Positions 35,635-43,482 of a DNA stretch of 64,000 bases are shown one piece after another. The notes under the pieces are model-generated. The model did not search any database and was not told the origin of the DNA. It saw only the letters and a program-made list of their open reading frames with translations. The stretch's first letter is position 1; each line of letters starts with the position of its first letter. The DNA is taken from the NCBI RefSeq assembly GCF_014641075.1, contig NZ_BMHP01000001.1, forward strand, positions 1,976,171 to 2,040,170. The letters run 5' to 3'. The position numbers and the translations under genes were made by a program. Source of the DNA: Paenibacillus nasutitermitis. Its GTDB lineage: Bacteria > Bacillota > Bacilli > Paenibacillales > Paenibacillaceae.

Positions 35635-36546
35635 ATGATGTATGATTGTATCATTATCGGCGGGGGACCAGCGGGTCTGAATGCGGCTCTTGTGCTGGGC
35701 AGGGCAAGAAAAAAGGTAATTGTCATTGATGAAGGGCGTCCGCGTAATGGAGTTACCCGCGAAACGCACGGTTTTCTGACCCGGGATGGAATTAGTCCAA
35801 GTGAATTTCGGAGAATAGCGAAAGAACAAATAGGCCGCTATCCATCTGTCTCTTTCGCAGAGGATGCTGCTGAATCGATTGAAGGAACAGATGGTGGTTT
35901 TCAAATAGCAACAACTAAGGGTACTATATATCAAAGCCGAAAGGTTCTCTTTGCTGCAGGCAAGAAGGATCTTCCCCTGAATATCAGCGGCTTGGAACCC
36001 GTGTATGGCAAAAGCGCCTTTGTCTGTCCATACTGCGACGGCTGGGAATTAAGAGACCAGCCGCTGGTCTTGATTGTCAAAGGGGCGCATGCGCTGCATC
36101 TGGCTAAATTGATAGCCGGGTGGACGAGCCAATATACAATCTGCACCAACGGTCCTGATGAACTGACGAACGAGGAGCGGGAAGAATTATCCCTCCATCA
36201 TGTCGCTGTATTCGACTCCCCCATTCGGAATATTGAATCCAGAGATGGCCAGGTTGAGCATGTTGTACTGGAGGATGGGACTATCATTCCTTGCACCGGA
36301 ATATTTTTTGGTCCCAAGCTTGCTGCCGGGTCCTCTTTGCCGCAAGCAATAGGCTGCATGATCTCTGAATTAGGAACCGTCATCGTGGATTCTACAGGCA
36401 AAACGAATATTCCGGGAATATACAGTGCGGGTGACGCGGCAACGGAAATGTACCAAGCTATAACAGCGGCATCCATGGGCGCCTTGGCAGGTATCGGTAT
36501 TAACAATGAATTGGCCATAGCTAATTGGGATATTAGCAAGCCTTGA
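35635..36546 (+). CDS. Thioredoxin-reductase-like NAD(P)/FAD oxidoreductase
   Basis: 303 residues. FAD-binding DCIIIGGGPAGLNAALVLGR, redox pair Cys131/Cys134 in FVCPYCDGWE, C-terminal FAD motif GIYSAGDAA. The NADPH-domain glycine motif (GxGxxA) is not visible where expected: the sequence reads LVLIVKGAHALHLAKL, so cofactor use may differ from true TrxB. The ATG at 35635 follows AGAGGAG by seven bases; earlier frame starts are poor. Likely regulated by the upstream Rrf2 protein. Confidence 0.88.
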   Translation: MMYDCIIIGGGPAGLNAALVLGRARKKVIVIDEGRPRNGVTRETHGFLTRDGISPSEFRRIAKEQIGRYPSVSFAEDAAESIEGTDGGFQIATTKGTIYQSRKVLFAAGKKDLPLNISGLEPVYGKSAFVCPYCDGWELRDQPLVLIVKGAHALHLAKLIAGWTSQYTICTNGPDELTNEEREELSLHHVAVFDSPIRNIESRDGQVEHVVLEDGTIIPCTGIFFGPKLAAGSSLPQAIGCMISELGTVIVDSTGKTNIPGIYSAGDAATEMYQAITAASMGALAGIGINNELAIANWDISKP

Positions 36547-36698
36547 CAAGTTGAAAGCCTCATCCATCTATGGTAAGTTCTAACGAAGCAAATAGGCAAA
36601 GATGGAGCTGGAATGCTTCCTCGTCACCCTTTGTATGAAATTCGGCCGGATTTTAGCAGCTCAGATTACACCACAAATCAAAGGAGTGTTTATGAAAA

Positions 36699-37787
36699 AT
36701 GAAAAATACGCACAAAAAAAGAAAGGTGCTTCCACTAGTACTGGCTACTGCTATTCTAGCGTCGCCTATGGCCATGTCGTTTAGTGATCATACGGCGGCG
36801 GCGGCGAGTTCAAAATTTAAGATTATCGAGCAGCCATTTCGTATTGAAGGCCTAAAAAAAAGCATCGGAACAATCAATAATGACTCTTCAACCTACATTG
36901 CGCTGCGTAGCCTGAATACGGCCCTGGGTCTGGTTACCGATTATAATAAGGCGACCCAGACGGTTAAGATAACAGGAAATGGCCGGCTGCTTGAGATTAA
37001 CCTGAAGAACCAGTCCATAACACTCAACAACCAATTGATCTTCGGACCTCCCTTGATTGTGCAGGATAATACAACCTATCTGCCGCTTCGTTTCCTGTTG
37101 GAGCGTATGGGTTATGAAATTTCCTACGAGAACGATACCAAATTAATAGGTATGGATAAGATTTCAGAAAATGATTTGCGCATACGATCAGAAGTTATCG
37201 GCGCTGACGGAGACGGCAAGTCCCTATCGGTTTATTATCCTGTGATCTCCGGATATGAGAATTCGGAAGTCCAACAGAAGATTAATGCCTTTCTCAAACA
37301 GCAGGCAGACAAGCATGTAGCAGACGGATCGAAGGAAATGAATGCGGCTGTGCAGGAAAACAACAAAATCCTGGCCAAAGATCCCAAGGCCACGGTCCGG
37401 CAGCCCAGCTTAGACGGCAGATATACAGTAACGGCGAATGAGAATGGAAAACTAAGCCTATACGTGGATTATTATATTGATATGGGAGGGGCGCATGGAA
37501 TTACCTCTCGCGTTCCTTACACATTTGATTTGACAACGGGCAATCTGCTCTCATTGAAGGATGTAGTAGAAGGCAATGCAAATTATATATCAATTATCAA
37601 TAACAAGATTAATGAACAAATTAAAAGCAGGAAGCTTCCTTTGCTTACTCCCTTCAAGACGATCGAAGCAGACCGCGATTATTTCCTTAACCATAACGGG
37701 GTCGTGATTTACTTCACGCAATATGAATACACCTCCTATGCGGAGGGAATGCCGGAGTTTGTCATTCCTTATTCAAACTTTAAATAA
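36699..37787 (+). CDS. Secreted stalk-domain protein with DUF3298/RsiV-like C-terminus
   Basis: 362 residues. Signal peptide (LPLVLATAILASPMAMSF, cut near AAAA-S). Residues ~40-150 form the copper-amine-oxidase N-terminal-like (stalk) domain: YIALRSLNTALGL, VKITGNGRLLEINL, TTYLPLRFLLERMGYEI. The rest resembles DUF4163/DUF3298: DYYIDMGGAHGITSRVPYTF, LSLKDVVEG, VIYFTQYEYTSYAEGMPEF. A cell-surface role is likely. AAGGAG is five bases before a different-frame ATG (36692) and twelve before this ATG; the A-rich stretch at 36710-36722 could allow slippage between frames. Confidence 0.82.
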   Translation: MKNTHKKRKVLPLVLATAILASPMAMSFSDHTAAAASSKFKIIEQPFRIEGLKKSIGTINNDSSTYIALRSLNTALGLVTDYNKATQTVKITGNGRLLEINLKNQSITLNNQLIFGPPLIVQDNTTYLPLRFLLERMGYEISYENDTKLIGMDKISENDLRIRSEVIGADGDGKSLSVYYPVISGYENSEVQQKINAFLKQQADKHVADGSKEMNAAVQENNKILAKDPKATVRQPSLDGRYTVTANENGKLSLYVDYYIDMGGAHGITSRVPYTFDLTTGNLLSLKDVVEGNANYISIINNKINEQIKSRKLPLLTPFKTIEADRDYFLNHNGVVIYFTQYEYTSYAEGMPEFVIPYSNFK

Positions 37788-37884
37788 AGGGATGCTGGTT
37801 CTCCATTACGCACACCGGAATCTTTCTGGTCGTCCAGCCGCATCTTGATCGAAAGGGATTTTCATACATTCAAGCACGATGAGG

Positions 37885-37910
37885 AAAGGAGGCTGTGCCT
37901 CCTTTTTTTT
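37885..37910 (+). terminator. Rho-independent terminator
   Basis: AAAGGAGGC / GCCTCCTTT with a TGT loop and eight T residues, about 100 bases after the stalk-domain gene. Confidence 0.92.
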
Positions 37911-38287
37911 ATTGGCCTGCCTTTATACATAAATTTGATTTTAGTGGAGAAGAAGGAAGTAGGCCTACAGGCACGTATGCAGAATGCGGGTTCCGGACTC
38001 GAGTAGTTAAACAAGCAAGCCTTGTCTCAATGCGGTGCAGGGGAAGCCACGGACTGTGATCCAGCCCGACCAAGATATGAGAACGCATAGCATTAACAGA
38101 ACATAACTGAACAAAAATAATTAATCCAAATGCCGGGTTCTGGCGTTCGGGTTATTTTTATTGATATCGATTTGTAAAGCAGGAACTAGACTGAGGTCTG
38201 GTCTTTTTTCAGACTCGGAACGGATGCCGCTGAGGGAGGTTTACGTTTACAATAGAAGCAACAAATCAGAAAGAGTGGTTGAATCCT
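37911..38287. other. Gene-poor gap
   Basis: No credible gene. I see scattered short hairpins (for example around 38130-38150) but no recognised riboswitch, tRNA or repeat. An open frame from 38161 overlaps the next gene in another phase and looks non-coding. Confidence 0.4.
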
Positions 38288-39088
38288 ATGAAACATACTG
38301 CTTTCCAAGCATGGAAAATGCTCGTAATGTCATTGCCAAAGGGAATAGTCTCCTTCGCCGTGGCTGTTGCAGGTTTAGCGATAAGTCTGCCGCTCTCGGT
38401 CCTTATAGTCGGACTGCCTTTACTTACTCTAACACTTGTCTTTTGCCGGAGAATGATGGAATCGGAGCATGAATACGCATCAAGCTGGATCAAGGGAAAG
38501 CCTGTTCATCTTGAAGCGAAGGGAAGTTCGGAAGTTGCCGGGAGTCAACGGGGATTAAAATCCTTTTTGTCCGTGTTGGGACAAGGTCGCTCCTATAGAG
38601 GTTTGCTATACAGCATTCTACAATTGCCAATCGGGATTGCCGCATTTACGGTCGCAATTGTGCTGCCTGCCGTTGTTTTGGCACTCTTGCTATCGCCGCT
38701 GGCATATGAGGTGAGCCTGCGAATGTACGATTTCAATCTGTTCCCGACAACCTGGAACTGGACCTGGAATGGAAAGCTGCCGAATCTGGAACCCTACCAG
38801 CAATCTTGGGTAGTCGGTGGCATTGGCGTATTATTCGCCTTGCTGCTGCCCCTGACTCTGCGGGTACTCGGCAGATTCTATGCCTCATGGCTGCAAGAGA
38901 TTGCCGGCTCGGACCGTCTGCATACTAATGAACAACCTGCATCAGTGTCGCAATACGAGGAGTCGCCCCAGGAGCAATACCCTGACGCACATCAGCTCCG
39001 ATTGGTCTCGGGACTGAACGGAGGACGGCCTGATCCCAAGGACTCAGCCACCCGTGCCGAGATGATGCAGCTGATCAACAAGCTCTAG
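38288..39088 (+). CDS. Sensor-domain membrane protein without a kinase
   Basis: 266 residues from the ATG at 38288 (a TTG at 38279 is in frame). About four TM segments in two pairs: AVAVAGLAISLPLSVLIVGL and TLTLVFC region, then AAFTVAIVLPAVVLALLLSP and VGGIGVLFALLLPLTLRVLG. The layout matches the putative sensor domain (PF13796-like) usually fused to histidine kinases of actinobacteria and bacilli, but the kinase is absent and the tail (~215-266) is hydrophilic. Function unknown; could be a standalone membrane sensor. Confidence 0.65.
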   Translation: MKHTAFQAWKMLVMSLPKGIVSFAVAVAGLAISLPLSVLIVGLPLLTLTLVFCRRMMESEHEYASSWIKGKPVHLEAKGSSEVAGSQRGLKSFLSVLGQGRSYRGLLYSILQLPIGIAAFTVAIVLPAVVLALLLSPLAYEVSLRMYDFNLFPTTWNWTWNGKLPNLEPYQQSWVVGGIGVLFALLLPLTLRVLGRFYASWLQEIAGSDRLHTNEQPASVSQYEESPQEQYPDAHQLRLVSGLNGGRPDPKDSATRAEMMQLINKL

Positions 39089-39092
39089 CTTT

Positions 39093-39317
39093 TTAGATAG
39101 TAGGAGAAACGGGAATTAATTCGTACAGATCGGTTACACCACAACGGAGTGTTTCGGCGATAGAAATGGCTGTCTTCAAAGGCATGATCCGCTTCTTGTC
39201 GATATAATCGTTTAAGCGCTCTGGCTTATAGAATAACATGCTGGCGAGCTCGTCTAACGTCATACCTGCTTCTTGCAGCCGTAGAGCAAGCAGGCAGCTC
39301 CCTAATTCGATTTTCAT
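39093..39317 (-). CDS. Small XRE-type helix-turn-helix protein
   Basis: 74 residues. LRLQEAGMTLDELASMLFYK and PERLNDYIDKKRIMPLKTAI, then SIAETLRCGVTDLYELIPV, are the five-helix Cro/CI fold. Convergent with the sensor-domain gene, separated by four bases. Target unknown. Confidence 0.8.
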   Translation of the reverse strand: MKIELGSCLLALRLQEAGMTLDELASMLFYKPERLNDYIDKKRIMPLKTAISIAETLRCGVTDLYELIPVSPTI

Positions 39318-39342
39318 GCTGCTAAAACCCCGTTTCCAAACG

Positions 39343-39374
39343 AAAACCCTTCAATTTGAGATTGAAGGGTTTTT
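39343..39374 (-). terminator. Terminator of the uracil permease gene
   Basis: AAACCCTTCAAT / ATTGAAGGGTTT stem, 15 bases beyond the permease stop on the minus strand. Confidence 0.8.
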
Positions 39375-39388
39375 CATATTTAGCATAC

Positions 39389-40675
39389 CTAGTGCTTATT
39401 TTCTGCTTTTTCATTCGAAAGATTCATGATCTCCAGCAGTTTGAAAAATAAACTAAGCAGAATCGATACAACCGTTGCCAATGCCATACCCTTCAGTTCG
39501 AAATTTCCCCACTTCAAGGTCGCACCGCTGAGGCCGATTACAAGAACAACGGTCGTCAGGATCAAATTGACCGGTTTCGAATAATCGACTTTGGACTCCA
39601 CAAGCATCCGGATCCCGGAAGCCGCAATTACACCGAACAGCAATAGGGAAACACCACCCATGACCGGCTGCGGAATGTTTTGAATCAAAGCCGCTAATTT
39701 GCCCACAAAGGAGAGGACGATCGCAAAAACCGCCGCTCCGCCGATTACCCAAACCGAGTAGACCCGGCTGATTGCCATAACACCGATATTTTCACCGTAG
39801 GTCGTATTTGGCGTTGACCCCGCAACAGAAGATAACATCGTCGAAACGCCATTTCCAAGCAGCGACCGGCTGAGACCGGGCTCTTTAGATAAATCTTTGC
39901 CTACCATATTACCGGTTACGATCAAATGACCGATATGCTCGGCAATGACAACCAGGGAGGCAGGGGCGATAATCAGAATGCTCGACCAATCAAATTTCAT
40001 CCTGTAAAAAGTAGGGAACTTGAACCACTCAGCCGACTGCCATGTATCTGCTATATGTACGAGACCAAGCATGGCAGCAAGTATATAGCCAAGTATGATC
40101 GCTACCAGGATCGGAATGACCTTTAAGATACCACGAAACACAACGGAACCCAGCACACCAACCAAAAAAGTGAAAACAGCGACCGTAACGGAGGTTGGAT
40201 CGGGCGTCCAGTTAAGCGGCGAGTCGCTGGAACGGATAAATCCTGCCATGCTGGATGCTGTCGGAACCAGCTCTAATCCGATAACGGCGACTATTGCTCC
40301 CATTGCTGCCGGCGGGAATACGACATCGATCCATCTGGTCCCGACCACCCGGATCAATAAAGCCACAAGGGTGAAGATCACGCCGACAACCAAAAACCCG
40401 CCCAGCGCATAACTATACCCTTTGGAGCCAATAACGAAGAAAACCGGTGAGAGAAAAGCGAAGCTAGAGCCCAGGAAAGCCGGAATTCTTCCTTTCGTAA
40501 TCAAAATGTAAAGCAAGGTACCGATTCCGTTCATTAACAATATGGTTGCCGGATCCACTTTGAATAATATAGGAACCAGAACGGTGGAGCCAAACATGGC
40601 AAACAGATGCTGCAAACTTAGCGGAATGCTTTGGCCGATGGATGGGCGTTCATCCACTTGAATGATGCGGGACAT
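39389..40675 (-). CDS. uraA: Uracil permease (NCS2 family)
   Basis: 428 residues, about 12-14 TM segments. LSLQHLFAMFGSTVLVPILF at the N-terminus, AIVAVIGLELVPTASSMAGF, and the substrate-binding acidic residues in VVIAEHIGHLIVTGNMVGKD and TPNTTYGENIGVMAISRVYS are the UraA/PyrP signature. Imports uracil by proton symport. AAGGAGG seven bases before the ATG. No PyrR-binding leader was recognised, and no pyrimidine genes are adjacent. Confidence 0.95.
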   Translation of the reverse strand: MSRIIQVDERPSIGQSIPLSLQHLFAMFGSTVLVPILFKVDPATILLMNGIGTLLYILITKGRIPAFLGSSFAFLSPVFFVIGSKGYSYALGGFLVVGVIFTLVALLIRVVGTRWIDVVFPPAAMGAIVAVIGLELVPTASSMAGFIRSSDSPLNWTPDPTSVTVAVFTFLVGVLGSVVFRGILKVIPILVAIILGYILAAMLGLVHIADTWQSAEWFKFPTFYRMKFDWSSILIIAPASLVVIAEHIGHLIVTGNMVGKDLSKEPGLSRSLLGNGVSTMLSSVAGSTPNTTYGENIGVMAISRVYSVWVIGGAAVFAIVLSFVGKLAALIQNIPQPVMGGVSLLLFGVIAASGIRMLVESKVDYSKPVNLILTTVVLVIGLSGATLKWGNFELKGMALATVVSILLSLFFKLLEIMNLSNEKAENKH

Positions 40676-40704
40676 GGGGATCCTCCTTATGTATTTTCAA
40701 CTCA

Positions 40705-40710
40705 ATTATA
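40705..40710 (-). promoter_or_regulatory. Candidate -10 of the uracil permease gene
   Basis: TATAAT on the minus strand, 29 bases before the start codon. The -35 region is poor. Confidence 0.35.
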
Positions 40711-40871
40711 GTATCATATTTTTCCCCTCTTGCATGTACCAAGGCTAAAATATCCGGGAGTCGAGACTGGAAGCAATCCGCTCCAGGCTCTGTTTAGCAA
40801 TTGAGGAGAAATTTCGAGAGCGGGAACATGGTATGGTTAGCTTAATCAAGGATACCGAGGAGGAAGCACAT

Positions 40872-41360
40872 ATGAATATGACCGATATATTAATCGCTGA
40901 GCTGAAAGGGGAGGCGGAAGCAACCCGGAGAATACTCGAGAGGGTACCAACTGACAAGCTATCCTGGAAGCCGCATGAAAAGTCAATGTCATTAGGCATG
41001 TTAGCTCTGCATATCGCAGGCTTGCCGGGCGGCTTGGCGGAATTTCTGAATGAACCGATTCGCGAAGTCCCGGTCATTCCATTGCCTGAGGCAGCCTCGC
41101 TCAGTGAAATCCTCTCGACTTTTGATCATTACAGGATCATTGCTGAAAACATGCTGCTCGCATGGGGAGAAGCCGGACTTACGGAGACATGGAAGCTCAC
41201 TCATAAAGGTGTCGCCATTATGGAGGTACCCCGAATTGAAGTCGTTCGTACTTTAATGTTCAACCATTGGTACCATCACCGCGGACAATTAACGGTTTAT
41301 CTGCGGCTGCTTGAGGTTCCGGTCCCTTCCATATATGGTCCCACCGCCGACGAGAATTAA
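40872..41360 (+). CDS. DinB-family protein
   Basis: 162 residues from the ATG at 40872, seven bases after GAGGAGG. Four-helix-bundle DinB fold with three likely metal-binding His: LALHIAGLPGG near residue 48 and HWYHHRGQLTVYLR near the C-terminus. Family members are metal-dependent and often thiol-transferase related; the substrate is not visible. Monocistronic. Confidence 0.88.
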   Translation: MNMTDILIAELKGEAEATRRILERVPTDKLSWKPHEKSMSLGMLALHIAGLPGGLAEFLNEPIREVPVIPLPEAASLSEILSTFDHYRIIAENMLLAWGEAGLTETWKLTHKGVAIMEVPRIEVVRTLMFNHWYHHRGQLTVYLRLLEVPVPSIYGPTADEN

Positions 41361-41392
41361 CACGCTGTCGAGAAAATAAATGATATTCTTCG

Positions 41393-41435
41393 CAATCGTC
41401 AGAACGTGGCCTTATGGGTCATATTCTGACGATTT
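41393..41435 (+). terminator. Hairpin after the DinB-like gene
   Basis: CAATCGTCAGAA / TTCTGACGATTTG, 11-12 base stem with a 19-base loop. No T tract, so it might be a processing or binding site instead. Confidence 0.4.
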
Positions 41436-41484
41436 GTATATCCATTTCTGCCGCAATGGTTGGGTCGATTTAATTTACATAAGC

Positions 41485-41509
41485 AATTTATATAAATTTG
41501 TGATATAAT
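41485..41509 (+). promoter_or_regulatory. marR promoter: extended -10 with palindrome, probably leaderless
   Basis: Palindrome AATTTATATAAATT at 41485-41498 and extended -10 TGATATAAT at 41501-41509. The marR ATG starts eight bases after the -10, where transcription should begin, and no ribosome-binding site exists. The palindrome fits a MarR autoregulation site. Confidence 0.5.
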
Positions 41510-41516
41510 TTTATTT

Positions 41517-41963
41517 ATGAAACCTAAAACAGACGTTAACGAAATGATCGTTAAGGACTTTGCCATGGTAATCGAGGACTTTACAAGAATTTTCATTCGG
41601 TTGCCAACCATAGAGAAGTTAAGCTTCACTACACTGTCCGTCCTGCACACGCTGTCACACAAAAGCCCCATGAGGCTGAACGATTTGATTGCTACTGAAC
41701 AGGTGACACAATCTGCAATTACACAGTTAGTCACCAGGCTCGAACGCGATGGGCTGGTTGAGCGCAAACCGGATCCAAGTGATGGACGCGCAGTCCTGGT
41801 CCACATCACAGCTCTAGGCGCGGGGATCATTGACTCACGCCGTTCCGATCGCATGAAGCGTATCGCCAGTTTTTTTGAAGGACTCGCTCCCGAGGAGAGA
41901 GAGGCGATCGCTTCCGCACTCCCCGCACTGACGCATCTGGCTCAGCTTGGACGGTCTTTATGA
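41517..41963 (+). CDS. MarR-family transcriptional regulator
   Basis: 148 residues. Winged helix: LNDLIATEQVTQSAITQLVT, LERDGLVERKPDPSDGRAVLV and the dimerisation helices IASFFEGLAPEEREAIASAL. No ribosome-binding site precedes the ATG, which sits at the predicted transcription start. Followed 45 bases later by an epoxide hydrolase gene, its likely target; phenolic or epoxide-like ligands would be typical. Confidence 0.92.
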   Translation: MKPKTDVNEMIVKDFAMVIEDFTRIFIRLPTIEKLSFTTLSVLHTLSHKSPMRLNDLIATEQVTQSAITQLVTRLERDGLVERKPDPSDGRAVLVHITALGAGIIDSRRSDRMKRIASFFEGLAPEEREAIASALPALTHLAQLGRSL

Positions 41964-42008
41964 ACACTCAATCGAGTCATCCATTTCAAACTTAGAGGAG
42001 GAAAACTC

Positions 42009-43235
42009 TTGAATGAATCCTATTTCGCGCTTGAACCGACTCCTATCTACGTTCCCGATGAGCAGCTTGCTGATCTTGAAGACCGGCTGAAATCCACCAG
42101 ATGGCCGCTTGATGCCGGCAATGACGATTGGTACTATGGTGTCAGCAAAAGTTATCTGCATGAACTGGTTGATTACTGGATCAATGAATTTGACTGGCGC
42201 AAATCCGAAGCTGCGATCAATATCTATGAGCACTACAATGTGGATGTGAATGGGGTTCCGGTGCACTTTATGCGCAAGCCCGGAGTGGGTCCCAAACCAA
42301 TTCCATTGATTCTGACCCACGGGTGGCCATGGACGTTCTGGCATTGGTCCAAGGTCATCGATCAACTTGCAGACCCCGGCGCCTTCGGCGGCGATCCGGC
42401 TGAAGCCTTCGATGTCATTATACCTTCGCTGCCTGGTTTCGGTTTCTCGACTCCTCTGCCGAACAATCCGGATATGAACTTCTGGAAAGTCGCCGATCTA
42501 TGGCATGAGCTTATGACAAACGTCCTTGGCTATGATAAGTACGCTGCAGGGGGATGTGACATCGGTGCCCTCGTGACAGGTCAACTCGGGCACAAATATA
42601 GCAGCGAACTTCACGCCATCCATATCGGTTCCGCGCTAAAGCTGAGCTTCTTTAATGGTGATCGCGCTTGGGATTATTCGGGCGGACAGCCCCTGCCTGA
42701 CGACCTCCCCGAGGATATACGCGCCGGGATTCTGAAGCTTGACCGCCGTTTCGCCTCTCACCTGGCCGTACATGTGCTTGATCCGGGTACGCTTGCCTAC
42801 GGGCTCAGCGACTCGCCGGCAGGAATGCTTGCATGGATCCTTGAACGATGGACGAAATGGAGCGATAATGACGGGAACATCGAGCAAGTCTTTTCGAAAG
42901 ATGATTTACTCACTCATGCGACGATTTTCTGGGTGAATAACGCGATCGAAACCTCGATGCGTTACTATGCGAATGCTAATCGCTATCCATGGACGCCTAC
43001 ACATAACAACTGGCCGGTAGTGGAAGCGCCAACAGGCATAACTTTCGTGGGTTACGAGAATCCCCCTGGCATAACGACCGATAATCGCATTCAGAGCTTC
43101 CTCGACAGTGACCGGGCGCAGTGGTACAACCATGTCAATATCGCGGTTCATGAGCATGGAGGTCATTTCATCCCCTGGGAAATACCGGACAAATGGGTGG
43201 AGGATCTGCGCCGCACCTTCCGTGGACGGCGATAA
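42009..43235 (+). CDS. Epoxide hydrolase-family alpha/beta hydrolase
   Basis: 408 residues. N-terminal EHN domain (DEQLADLEDRLKSTRWPLD, LVDYWINEFDWRKSEAAINI), then the hydrolase core: oxyanion HGWP in ILTHGWPWTFWHWSKVI, nucleophile Asp in AGGCDIGALVTGQLG, and catalytic His in VHEHGGHFIPWEIPD. It resembles microsomal-type epoxide hydrolases, which open epoxides to diols. TTG start, AGAGGAGG nine bases upstream. Operon with MarR. Confidence 0.92.
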   Translation: MNESYFALEPTPIYVPDEQLADLEDRLKSTRWPLDAGNDDWYYGVSKSYLHELVDYWINEFDWRKSEAAINIYEHYNVDVNGVPVHFMRKPGVGPKPIPLILTHGWPWTFWHWSKVIDQLADPGAFGGDPAEAFDVIIPSLPGFGFSTPLPNNPDMNFWKVADLWHELMTNVLGYDKYAAGGCDIGALVTGQLGHKYSSELHAIHIGSALKLSFFNGDRAWDYSGGQPLPDDLPEDIRAGILKLDRRFASHLAVHVLDPGTLAYGLSDSPAGMLAWILERWTKWSDNDGNIEQVFSKDDLLTHATIFWVNNAIETSMRYYANANRYPWTPTHNNWPVVEAPTGITFVGYENPPGITTDNRIQSFLDSDRAQWYNHVNIAVHEHGGHFIPWEIPDKWVEDLRRTFRGRR

Positions 43236-43313
43236 GCATTTATTAGTAACTGAATTCCCTGCGCGCGATTCATCGTTGAACTGGTTGATGGGCGGTACAT
43301 ATCCATCTTAAAA

Positions 43314-43357
43314 GGCGCCTGATTTTCTTCGAGTAAGGAGAAAATCAGGTGTTTTTG
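43314..43357 (+). terminator. Terminator after the epoxide hydrolase gene
   Basis: CCTGATTTTCT / AGAAAATCAGG stem followed by TGTTTTTGTTTTTTT. Confidence 0.85.
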
Positions 43358-43482
43358 TTTTTTTAGTCTGTATCCATTGAACCGGATAAAGAGGGCATAT
43401 ATTCCCATGTAAGATTTTTGTAAGTATGTTAGATTAGGTTATGAAATCATAGACTTAAAGTCGCCGAGGAGGTATGCAGAAC

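Noticed and set aside
37911..38287. Possible riboswitch in the gap before the sensor-domain gene
   Set aside because: Some GC-rich pairing exists, but no B12 box, THI box or other known core could be matched.
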